A stretch of DNA of 64,000 nt from the NCBI GenBank assembly GCA_008508345.1, contig QNGE01000757.1:101004-165003 (forward strand), written 5' to 3'. The position numbers and the translations under genes were made by a program. Shown one piece after another: positions 1-9,505 of this stretch. This DNA is from Paragonimus westermani. Its lineage: Eukaryota > Platyhelminthes > Trematoda > Plagiorchiida > Troglotrematidae. How positions within the stretch are numbered: the first letter of the stretch is position 1; each line of letters starts with the position of its first letter. The notes under the pieces are model-generated. The model saw nothing but the letters and a program-made list of their open reading frames with translations. It was not told the origin of the DNA and ran no database searches.

Positions 1-422
1 CCCCCGGTTTCCGTTCACACGTCGTGTGCACTTCTGACCGGTTTACCTGTGTGACCGGTGCCTTCTATCGGAGGGTTTCCGCTTGCCATTCCTCGTCTGT
101 TTGTCCGATTTTGTTGCGCGATGGCTCGTCCGGCCCACTCGTGCTGTCCGCCATCCACCCAATGTTGGCCTTGACCGTATTCCAACATCGTGTCGAGATG
201 TTCCTCTAAATGTTGGAAAAACCACGCCTCCGATATGGCCGTCTGTCGTATTTCGCCTGCCCTGCCTCGCCCGTTGGTCCAATCCAGTCGAGCGATGACT
301 CATCCATCCGGTCGCGTACGTTGTTCTTGATCCGATCGTGGCAGGCTTTTGAACGTACCTCCCCCGCGTTGAGGTATTTGACCGAGCGTTTGAAAACTCG
401 CACCTCCGACCTGACAATCCAC
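1..422 (+). repeat. Dispersed repeat R1, copy 1 (unidentified family)
   Basis: This is the longest copy of a repeat found three times in the window. It starts in a C-run at the window edge followed by GGTTTCCGTT and ends near GACAATCCACC. The copy at 60.77 kb shares both ends almost identically, and a more diverged copy lies inverted at 45.0 kb. Frames on both strands stay open over parts of it (minus 43-417, plus 83-298), but they are not conserved between copies, so I do not read it as coding. On the minus strand the right end begins with a tRNA box-A-like stretch, best seen in the 45.0 kb copy, so a Pol III-derived SINE is possible. The family is not one I recognise. Confidence 0.7.
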
Positions 423-1069
423 CACAATATCAATAAAATGTTATTTTATTGATCACCTGTAGCCTGAGCAAAGATGATCGTATGAGGCGCTTCTTACTAT
501 CAATACCCTTAAAATATTCGTTAGAAAACAGACCACAAAAATTTCTCAAAAACGACTCGTTGAGGACGTATTTATTTAACACTGTCAAAAGGTACGTTTT
601 GATGGACAGACTAGACCGGTGGATTGCCGCTTGACTGTAAAGACCCGGTAATGCAGTGGAACAGATTTGGTTCAAACTCTGGTCCAGAGCTTGGTTTGTA
701 ACTCGTTCTCTGTTAACTATAAACATTGTTGGGTTTGACCAGTAGGATAAGAGAGATCAGAGTCATAAAATGTACACCATAGTCACTGCAAAGTGTACTG
801 ATGTACCTGCTGGTGAGTAGAAGTCAGCAAATAGAAGACGCACCAGCTTCTGTCGTAAGGTCAATACTGATCATAGGCCAGGAGATTAGGAATAAACATT
901 TTTGATTGTCTGATGCATATTAACAGTTCATAAGTGTTCGAACAATTGGGTGAAATTACTTGGCGCCCCTCAGCAGCTATCTCGATACGCTCAAAATAAT
1001 CGGCACTTAGCCTCTGTTTGATGTGGGCCATGCTGTGGACATCACTGTATCTTTCACTGTTCTATAGAC
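423..1069. other. Unassigned sequence
   Basis: Nothing recognised. Frames on both strands here are short and without motifs. Confidence 0.4.
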
Positions 1070-1440
1070 TGAATATCACCCATAAGTGATCGCAGCTGTC
1101 GCATTCTCATAGACCTTCCAGTCGGCCCATTTCGAAAAGAAGCATTAGATTCAAGTTTTGCTACTGTTAGAGCAGTACGTCAGTTACTGCATATCTTTGC
1201 AACGACCGGGACCAGCATTCTGGCTATGCTTCCATCCGGCAACCGTGTTGACCAGTGCGTCATTGACCTCATATTAGGCACGGCTGAATTTTCATGCGTG
1301 AAAGCTCAACCACATTCGTTCGCCAGTAACGCTCTGATTTCCGATCGCCTCCAGTGAAGACACAGTAACTGTCCTGTAAATTTTATCCGATGACCCCTCG
1401 ACTAGGATTTCTCCCCCAGTTGAAATCACTTAAATCCATA
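1070..1440 (-). mobile_element. tRNA-derived SINE with eroded hammerhead (SM-alpha-like)
   Basis: Aligned on the minus strand with the better copies at 18.5 and 58.2 kb. The tail lies at 1070-1110, the hammerhead region at 1142-1185, the tRNA-like head at about 1200-1270, and the leader runs to about 1440. The ribozyme is broken: the GAAA box reads AAAA (1156-1159) and the CUGAUGA box reads CUGACGU. The stem I strand TAATGC and the stem-closing TC survive. This is an old copy, probably neither self-cleaving nor mobile. Confidence 0.7.
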
Positions 1441-2849
1441 GCTTTTTGAGCTCTGACAAGAACGAAACTCGAGTCTAGTGCTTCTCTGCGTAAGAGACCG
1501 ACTGAAAAGTCTATGGGAATGCGACAGCTGCGATTAAATGTGGATGATGTTCAATTTATTGAAACGGTCAGTAGTACACACCTGTACAAAGGCGGCGAAA
1601 TTTGTCCGGACGTAAATCGTGCAATATCAACCTTTCTTTTTATCCAAATTCTTTGCAGAAAAAGAATGTTGCAATATTAGCTTTTCCAAGCTTTTCCCAA
1701 TGATGCCCATATCATTTTGACTTGTCTCAATTTATTTACATTGAACACGCACTCAAAATGTCTCAGCTAGAAATGTGTTCCATGACTCTGCTACCTACTC
1801 TCAGGCGTTGGCTTAATTTCATTTGCGCGGAAAACACACCGTTTTTCAAAACACTACCAGCCCTAAAATACAATGAGAACACATTACCTGACTATTGTAA
1901 GTTGTGAGCATTGAGAACTGGAACTACCTAAATCGCACGGCGTTCTCCAGAGTGACACCACGGATGTTTTGATCGCACATCGTCATGTGGCTAATTGTGA
2001 ATATCCACGCATAGGTCGACATGATTCAAGTGACTAGACCTCCGAGAACAAAAAGTGAAACACAAGAATAATGATAACAGAAATAGCCGTATGATTGTAG
2101 CAACTTGTTCTTGAACACAAAATGTTTTACTGGCGATTAATAGCAAAGACCTCAGTCATCTGACGGCTCTTTCGGTCGGCCCCAAAACAACAGTAGTTTG
2201 ACTCTTTCCTGTTTGGCTCTCCTCCTCCACCATTTACGATACTGTCAGTCTGGCGTTTCTGTTTGTGTCCCGGCAGTTTGTAAAATGCATCCTGAGACGA
2301 ACCAATGTTTATCGGCTTGCCCTTCAGTGCAACTCATAATGCTGTTACAAACGTATTTTTGTGAGCAGGAAGATGTGACGAGTTTTGGATGTTTGCTCAT
2401 AGTGAGTGAGACTGGTATCGCTGTGATTTGATGTGGTACACCTAATTTTTAAATGTGAAAATTCAAGGTACTTCAGTGGCCACCTGTTTCTCTGTCATCT
2501 TACCCAACTGTTTTCTGAAAACACGAGTTCCGGGCAGATTGCTTCCCATAAAGGTGCTAAGTTTATAGTTTCATGTCCATCTGTCTAATTTTTCAAGAGG
2601 TGGCTCTGGCTTTGTTGATTCTAGTTTTTTTGTTCAAAGTTAGAATCATGCCTGTGTGTGAGCAAAGTTTACTAGAGGTTACTCGGGAGCTGGACTGCGT
2701 CTTCTCATTCTTACATTCAAATCCGCTGAGCAAACCAGTTCTAGACCACAACACAGTCATATTGTAGATGTTTATAAAGGTGGTTCGTCGAACATTCCGG
2801 TCCCGCTTGAAATAAAACATCAGCATCCTCATAGCAGCCACGAGCCTGA
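1441..2849. other. Unassigned sequence
   Basis: No recognisable gene or repeat. Open frames at 2198-2431 (+), 2573-2767 (+) and 2593-2841 (-) are short, mutually overlapping and motif-free. The left part may include worn 3' sequence of the retrotransposon that ends near 2.85 kb. Confidence 0.4.
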
Positions 2850-3119
2850 CCAGAAGGTTTAGTTGCTTGATAAAAGAAGACTAGACGCAAGACCTAGAAA
2901 TGGTTTGGATGCAGATACACCATTGACCACGATACATCGCCATCTCGGATAGCGAAATTGGCGATCAAGAGGACCCTAGTCAAACAGGTGAAGTCTACCC
3001 ACCTCGCTCAATGAGTCAGTCGGAACCTTTATATTTAATGACTACGCTGCCACTCGAACAACAAAAAATCCTATACAGCTGTTGGTGGTTTCTTTATGGT
3101 ATGCCCGGTACGGTGGACG

Positions 3120-3664
3120 ATCAGATGGCATACGAAGTACATAACCCAACCATCATTGGCTATGCAACGTGATCAGCTGACCAGTTGGTCGCGCACTCCG
3201 AGCGTTTCAAAATACTTGCCAGCGGACGGCAGCAATGCTAAACAACCAGTCCACTTTTTGTGAGCTAATTGGTGGAGACAACGATGGTCAAACACAGCAA
3301 ACCCGCTGACATCCCCGCTGCTAACAGGCCAGGTTTCCGAATCACAGAGCGAAACATAACGTGAACAAGCATTATATACGCTTTCCCCCATAGACAACAG
3401 AACGTCTTTTCGACGCCACAGATGACGCAGATTGACAAAGACAACCAGTCCCCTTGGTATCCTTGCCGATATCTCATTAGTACTATTAAAGACTAACCAG
3501 GTAATGCTACCCGAGTATGTGAAACTGCACACAATCTGGAGCGGATTACCTGCAAGGTAAAAGGCAACAATGGAGAGGACCCAGTCTTGAAGCAGTGCTC
3601 TGTATTTTGAAGGTGTGAAGCCCATTCCATACAAACCAGCTTCGTCAGTTGTCTTGCTCAGCAT
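3120..3664 (-). pseudogene. Non-LTR RT thumb and C-terminal region
   Basis: The minus-strand frame 3664-3173 (163 codons) carries FTYSGS, RHLWRR, SETWPV and FDHRCL. These correspond to the conserved FTYLGS, HLWR, SETWPL and FDHRCLR strings after the catalytic palm in trematode APE-type retrotransposons. Beyond a stop at 3173 the same reading continues with a stretch resembling the GHVLRM...LP segment near the C-terminus, down to about 3100. It lies directly downstream of the palm fragment at 3695-3892, in another frame. Confidence 0.88.
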
Positions 3665-3694
3665 AGTCTGCCTGTCTTCCGCAGACGGGCTAAG

Positions 3695-3892
3695 TCAGAA
3701 AACGTGATCCGTATACTCAAGATCATTCAACCGAGCTCCAGGAAGAAACTCAACACTAACGTCACTGGACTCCTCGAGCGCCCCCTCCAGAATGTCGTCC
3801 ATGACAAGAGTGAACAAAGGAGAAATCGGACACCCTTGAAGGAGACCACTAGAAGTGATGAACGCGCGAGACCACAGCCCGTAAACCCTCAC
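3695..3892 (-). pseudogene. Non-LTR RT palm with destroyed catalytic box
   Basis: This 65-codon minus frame covers RT motif B (GLLQGCPISP; usual form GVRQGCPLSP) through the catalytic motif C. The catalytic box, normally YADD in this family, reads YTDH within LEYTDHVF, so the second aspartate is lost. Together with the frame breaks on both sides this shows the RT is inactive. Confidence 0.9.
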
Positions 3893-4052
3893 CCTGCTTG
3901 CAAAGTGGGTATACTGTGATCTTGACAGATTTACGTAGTTCGCTGATGACCATTTGTGAAGGCAGCTCCAGTTGTGTTACGAGTAACGCAATTGAAAACA
4001 GCTTTTAGATCTAAAAAGCGCACTATTGTGGCTGTCTGTAAGTGTAAATGTT

Positions 4053-4325
4053 TCAAGATCCGTCACAAAGTACAAATGTGATCAGCGCTCCCTCAGCCGA
4101 ATCGGAACCCTGCCGGTTCCTCACGTACCTGACTTTTCGTCGGCTTAGCAGGCCGACATAAAATGAGGGCAGTGAGTGACTTGGACTCAGCGGACACTCG
4201 ACTGACGCCTGTCTGATTGTCACATAGACTTCGGACCCTCTTTTGAAGAAATAAATTGCTGTTGATAAGCACAAATCGCGAAGTACCTCTTCAGTTTTCC
4301 AAATCGCCTGGGGGAGTTTCCTCAC
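4053..4325 (-). pseudogene. Non-LTR RT fingers region
   Basis: The minus frame of 90 codons contains IWKTEEV, a FFKRGS string in place of the usual IFKKGS, and RNRQGSDSAEGA in place of the typical EEQAGFRPGRGC. These are the successive RT motifs preceding the palm. Substitutions at most invariant glycine and proline positions show long decay. It lies between the linker at 4.5 kb and the palm at 3.9 kb. Confidence 0.87.
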
Positions 4326-4519
4326 TTCTGATACCTACTTCTCCCAGCCATCTTTGAAAAGACAAAGAGAGATGCAGGAGCCTAGTTAGGCTTTAGTAAC
4401 TTAGGTCCCAGGGCCTTTTCTGCAGCCGACAGAGGGCCGTCTGAAGTGCAACAACTGAACATTCGGGTCCGCCTTCTACATGATGTGGTTAAAGCCAGCT
4501 AAACTGTTTTTCAAAATGT

Positions 4520-5345
4520 TCAGCCCACCTGCCAAGTCGGCGCGACTGGCTGCTTATGAGTAAACTGTCTTTTCCATATATGATATCGCTTACACTGGAT
4601 CACAGTAAATTGCTTCGTATTATTTTCAGGAGAAGAGGCTCTTTCCTTCCCTTTCGACTGTTCGACCAAGTAGTGCTCAGGATCTTTGCGCAAGCTTGCG
4701 TTCAAGTTATCGACGGTCGTCATTATATTTTGAGCCAGGTGGAATCAAGGAACGTTTGTTCATGAGGTTTGTCGACGTTACAGAAACCCAGCACTGTCAC
4801 AACTGAGCAGCTCTTTCGGAACATGCCTCTTCACAGCAAAGTTTCGTAGGTGCTGTGATTTGTTCCCAGTGTTCGTTAGGCTCTCTCATCTGAGTCGAAC
4901 TGGACAACGCGCTCACCAGTGCTTCCTGGTAGTTGTTCGTTACACTCTCCCCGCTCGAATGTCAGTTACGTTTCTTGCATTTATGTGAGTATGGTTTCTG
5001 GGCAAATGACAAAACAAAACGGGCGTGTAGAACATCATGGTCCGAGTCCGGATGGTTGTTCCAAAATGCATGACAATTTTCAACAGTGTGGCGCCACTCG
5101 TGATTGAGCTGTGTCCACGACTGAGAACCACACGAGGGTCTTCATGTAACACTGCCTCTTCTTTTGCTAAAGTGCGGTGCTCAAACTATAGGGGCCGTGA
5201 GATGCGCACAGTTGCAGCAGTCTTCCGTCGTTGTAAGTATGTTGGACCCGGAAACCAAACATACCTCCCAGCCGCTTCTTCTCTGAAGAAAGACGACCAA
5301 GCTAGGCATTGAAATCACCCGCTAGTATGACGATGTCACAGTGTT
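4520..5345 (-). pseudogene. Non-LTR endonuclease distal half and linker
   Basis: Minus-strand reading across several frames gives DIVILAGDFNA at about 5339-5305, the conserved GDFNA box of APE endonucleases. Next come RLSSEKKRLGG, AFWNNHPDSDHD (the SDH catalytic region, near 5035) and a charged linker running to a stretch like the family's AEHFRQQFSW segment near 4510. At least three stops or shifts interrupt it. Its upstream half lies at 5.64-6.2 kb, displaced by an inserted PLE fragment. Confidence 0.85.
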
Positions 5346-5354
5346 TAGTATGCT

Positions 5355-5636
5355 TCGTTCGAAAATACCCACTGAAGTCATGAGAAAGACAGAGTAGCGA
5401 GCAAGGCTTGTTTTCTGTCTTTGATCATCAGGCAAATTACAACACAATAAATATGGAAACAGTGGCTAGTGTAAGTCAGAAAAACGGTCAATATAGATTA
5501 AGGACGACGTGTTTGTTATCAGTTATGAAATCACTGTTCCAAATCGTGAGCTTGATTGATTGTGGGCCAGGGGAGGTTGTGTCCGCACGAACTTCTTCTG
5601 AGCGCAGAGGTCAGGGTTGCGCAATCGGATGCTGAT
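5355..5636 (-). mobile_element. PLE 3' fragment inserted in the non-LTR endonuclease
   Basis: On the minus strand the endonuclease reads up to KDAFCDALVGLLR (ending about 5636). It then switches to AEAISIRLRNPDLCAQKKFV, which matches the end of the GIY-YIG domain (catalytic-Glu helix) of trematode PLEs. About 280 bp of PLE C-terminus and 3' UTR follow. Inside lies CTGATGA (5431-5425 minus) with GAAAAC after it (5415-5410), like the hammerhead-type core of PLE tails. Endonuclease coding then resumes with DIVILAGDFNA. The nested order is visible directly; the family assignment rests on my recollection of PLE C-termini. Confidence 0.65.
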
Positions 5637-6248
5637 GGCTTCGGCAACGGTCACCTCAAAAGACCAACCAGAGCGTCACAGAACGCGTCTTTGACAGCAT
5701 CCGAACAAATGTCCGTTGGAGCATACGCCGATAAAATGATAACAGTGCTATCACTGTTCCAAATCGTGAGCTTGATTGATTGTGGGCCAGGGGAGGTTGT
5801 GTCCGCACGAACTTCTTCTGAGCGCAGAGGTCAGGGTTGCGCAATCGGATGCTGATGGCTTCGGCAACGGTCACCTCAAAAGACCAACCAGAGCGTCACA
5901 GAACGCGTCTTTGACAGCATCCGAACAAATGTCCGTTGGAGCATACGCCGATAAAATGATAACAGTGCTATCACTGTTCCAAATCGTGAGCTTGATTGAT
6001 TGTGGGCCAGGGGAGGTTGTGTCCGCACGAACTTCTTCTGAGCGCAGAGGTCAGGGTTGCGCAATCGGATGCTGATGGCTTCGGCAACGGTCACCTCAAA
6101 AGACCAACCAGAGCGTCACAGAACGCGTCTTTGACAGCATCCGAACAAATGTCCGTTGGAGCATACGCCGATAAAATGATAACAGTGCTATCACTGTTCC
6201 AAATCGTGAGCTTGATTGATTGTGGGCCAGGGGAGGTTGTGTCCGCAC
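5531..6248. repeat. Perfect 220-bp tandem repeat (3.3 copies)
   Basis: Units at 5531-5750, 5751-5970 and 5971-6190 read identical, followed by a partial unit 6191-6248. Each unit joins about 96 nt of non-LTR endonuclease (minus strand, SAYAPT...KDAFCD) to about 124 nt of PLE C-terminus. The array therefore duplicates the insertion junction rather than a functional unit. The 99-codon frame that recurs on the plus strand of each unit is antisense to both elements and is not a gene. Perfect identity beside an N may mean a recent amplification or an assembly artefact. Confidence 0.97.
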
Positions 6249-6249
6249 N
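6249..6249. other. Single N: assembly join
   Basis: One undetermined base sits inside the fourth 220-bp unit. The sequence to its right (CACCAGGCTTGCAGAGACG) does not continue the unit, so it marks a gap or join of unknown length. Confidence 0.9.
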
Positions 6250-9088
6250 CACCAGGCTTGCAGAGACGAATGTTTTGATGGACTTTCTGAGAAAGAAGAA
6301 ATTGTTTACCTTTCGGAACTGTTGTACGAAATAAGAGGCACTACTTTCGGGACAAAAGTACAGAAAGGTATATATTGTTAAACAGGACAAGGTTTTGCAA
6401 CAACCGTTCGCGAAGAACGTTATGAGTAAATCCAACAGCTGTGCATTTGCAGAGGAGTGTAAGAGTAGGCCTTACATGTATCACTATGTATCCTATGTAA
6501 TTACATTGAAAAAGTTAAATATGTGACATTTTCCGGGACCAAACTAGTTTACATTCGCCCTACTGAAGAGCGTGTGGGAGAGACTACGGGAATAGTTATC
6601 GAGTTGCCCATATTTAAGGTGATGAGGTTGTTTGGAGCTGTGTAAAAATTTTCATGAAGTACTGTTGGTTTGAGCAAAGCAGATCTACACTAAGGAAGAA
6701 ACTCGGACTAATCATTCTTCATAAACAAGCCTCTGAAGAGCGGTTGAGTACTATGATGGTTTGTTTTATTAAGACCGCCTAATTGTAGAACGTTCATGCA
6801 AATCTGACTAATGCAGGCCAGTATAAAGAAAGCATGTTTCTCTTATGTCTAGTAACAAATGTAACTGAATCATAAGCGGTTTTCTTAAGCATCAGGAATA
6901 CACTTAGTGAAAGAATCTAACAGTCTAATAGGTGGTAATCGCGTGCGATTCCTTCGTCCGTAAAACTATTCTAACCCTCTTCACAAGTATTTTTACACGG
7001 TCGTCCATGTTTTTGACCAACCAGTTTGTGGGAAGTTTATTAACACCGAAATGTGCACCTCAGGAAGTAGCCAAATGAAGCTTCTTTCGGCTTTCTCGCA
7101 TCTTCCAAACGTTGGCAGTATTTAGAAGCGGTCTCTTTTGATTAGAAACAAAATTAATCATACACTTCAATGTGCACATTTCCGTTACCAAGGTAATCGG
7201 TCGGGTTCATCGACCGAAATGACTTCCGTTATACTTCACTCCATAAATAGTACCTACATTAAATGGGGTTGGTTTTTCAGGGAATACAAGCACTACAGTT
7301 TTAAACATTTCGAGACTTATTTGCCTTGGATGTCAGTATGAGAGTGGTTTGCTGTTCTGCAAAGATGGCGTAATGTGAGTATTGAAATGAACGATTAATT
7401 ACAGTGTTGTCATGTTCGTAGTCAAGATACATCAGATCGTTCTTAACTAAAAAGATTCTTCAAACCATACGTTATGAGCAAAATATGTTCAGTTCTCGTT
7501 GTCGAATATGGTAATCGATCGAGAAGGCAGAGCATGGAGAATAGAAAAACTCAATTATACGATAAGTTTTTCTTAATAAAAGACAATGGAGGTCAGATAA
7601 AAGAAAATTATTGCTCCTCAAACACACGAATTATAGAGTATTTACTACGGTGTGTTGAAATTCTAACCAATTCACACGATCCCAACCGCCGGAAGATAAA
7701 TCATGCACTTTGCAAACACTACGAAAGAAAACTAGTCAATGGAGGAAGTCTTTGTCGTTAGACATCAAATACTTCGTGGTAATCAGGTGTAAACTATCTG
7801 CGGAATAACACTGATGATTGATCTCAGTTGTTGCCTTCGAATCAACCTTTTTGGATAACCTCATTTCAACGGAAACCGCAGACAGTAGTTCACTATTTCA
7901 CCAGTACATATATATGTGTGTAATACCCGTGAGCTCGAACAAAAGTCTACCCGGAATATGAAATGTTGGTTAGCTGAAACTGTCCAGAATTACCTATCCG
8001 ACTGTGAAAGGTGTAATGAACTGCGAGTAATGAACACATCACAACAGTCAATCCCCTAGGTTGTTTTAGACTATTGTTCTGCTTGTAACAGTTTACTATA
8101 ATGTGCGTATTTTCACCAGCAAAGAGATATTATGCCCTTGTAGTAACCACCATATCGTTGGCCTTATTGTAGACGCAGGTGCTGAGGTCTATTTGTTTAG
8201 AAATAGTGACAATCACATTCTCTCATTCAACACATTCTCACCGAATTAACAGAACAAATGGCATTTCCCAATCACGCTTAACTGTAGTTTGTTGACTGTT
8301 TGAGAGCATTTCGATAAACAAACGGTTTCTTAATTCTAACCAGCATAACATTGTACTAACGTTCAAACTGGAAAACATGCCACGTCCCGCTGTCGTATGT
8401 TCCAAGGGTATGATGGCTTTTAATGAAACTCGTTATTTTGTGTACAAAAACAGATGTCAACACTATCTTGGGAATTTACATGGGACCACAACAAAGCAAT
8501 TTCACGCCGAAATAACAAAAGACGAATGAGAAGTTTGAAAGTTAGCTTGAAACAAGTTAGGTTAACAGAGTTTTACAAAAAGATTAACTATGACTGGAAA
8601 CATTATGGCAGTCGGCCAGATGATCAAACTGCCGTGTGGCAAACGAGACTGGGTGCAGCTTCCGTTCCGTCTGGAGACTTGAGGTAGTCGCAACGATCAG
8701 AACAATATAATCCTCAAAAAGAACAGTCCTTAGATTGTCCTGGGTGTAGCACCCGGTCCTAGACATGGTAATCTCAACCGCATTCACTGATAAGTCGGTT
8801 AAAGCTGACCCTGATATGTGGTAAATGGAATAGGGTTTTGGCCACCTGTTACGCACCAATTCTTTACAAGCCCTCCATAGTTTTTGAAGATGTCACTCTA
8901 TTTGTCCAGCGTACATGCGTACAAGTGAAGCTTTCTAACTGCTACCTATAAGGAATGACCCCTAGACAGTGATTATTCTGCTATCACTATTTTTCTCCTA
9001 AGCATAATGTTGTATATTTATTGTATGGTATATTGAGTGACGAAAATAAAATCGACCTGTACATGTTCACCACCCAGTTGAGTATGGT
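6250..9088. other. Unassigned sequence
   Basis: Nothing recognised. Frames at 7474-7761 (+), 8454-8687 (+) and 8584-8859 (-) lack motifs; the last two overlap on opposite strands. Confidence 0.4.
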
Positions 9089-9505
9089 GTGTGCAAATAT
9101 TTCCACTGTAATAAAACAATAATTGTCCGTCGAGTTCAGGAAGACTCCATCTCTTTTTTCATTCATCTTTATTGGATAGCCCATACTCACTGTCTCCTTT
9201 GTAAACGATCATTTCGACTACAATGTAGTGTTATACGAGGACATTGTTACTGTGCACAACATACGGTTACACTAAGCTCATCGGTAGTCCAGACTGACCA
9301 TTTGAAAGTGGATTTATATGGCGTGACCGCAACGTGTGTAGAATGCAACGCGGTCTACTATGAGCTCAGTGAAACCTCCTCTCAGTGTTTAGATATAAGC
9401 GCATATCCTACAAAACGCAGTGCGGAAAAGGCTAGCAAGAGCTATGCTTCCAGTACTCATCAACACAGTGGAGACGTCAAGGGCCCCAGCATGGAAAAAG
9501 TATAA
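9089..9505 (+). CDS. Open frame of unknown status, Cys-rich
   Basis: A 138-codon frame with several Cys/His pairs (CLLC, CYCAQH, CVEC) that could be a zinc-binding fragment, but no family is recognised. A pyrimidine-rich stretch ending in an AG (near 9178) could be an acceptor; no convincing donor follows. Frames of this length are expected by chance in a window this size, so it may be noise. Confidence 0.15.
   Translation: MCKYFHCNKTIIVRRVQEDSISFFIHLYWIAHTHCLLCKRSFRLQCSVIRGHCYCAQHTVTLSSSVVQTDHLKVDLYGVTATCVECNAVYYELSETSSQCLDISAYPTKRSAEKASKSYASSTHQHSGDVKGPSMEKV

Larger units (their letters stand above)
2850..6248 (-). mobile_element. Non-LTR retrotransposon, APE endonuclease + RT (RTE/CR1-like), decayed
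   Basis: Read on the minus strand, the parts follow in the order expected for a non-LTR polyprotein: APE-type endonuclease (5.3-6.25 kb), linker, RT fingers (4.05-4.33 kb), RT palm (3.70-3.89 kb), and thumb/C-terminal region (3.12-3.66 kb). Family-typical strings such as AGDFNA, GCPISP, LEYTD and FDHRCL survive across frames broken by stops and shifts. The element is truncated in the endonuclease at an N (6249) and contains an inserted PLE fragment with tandem amplification. The outer 3' border is approximate. RTE versus CR1 is not settled by eye. It is a dead copy. Confidence 0.9.

Noticed and set aside
43..417. A 124-codon minus-strand frame in repeat R1
   Set aside because: Not conserved in the other two R1 copies and overlapped by open frames in other phases.
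5556..6075. A 99-codon plus-strand frame repeated in each 220-bp unit
   Set aside because: It is antisense to retrotransposon and PLE coding and exists only because the unit is tandemly copied.
5531..6248. CRISPR-like or satellite array
   Set aside because: The 220-bp unit is a chimera of two retroelements with no spacers; it is a local tandem duplication.
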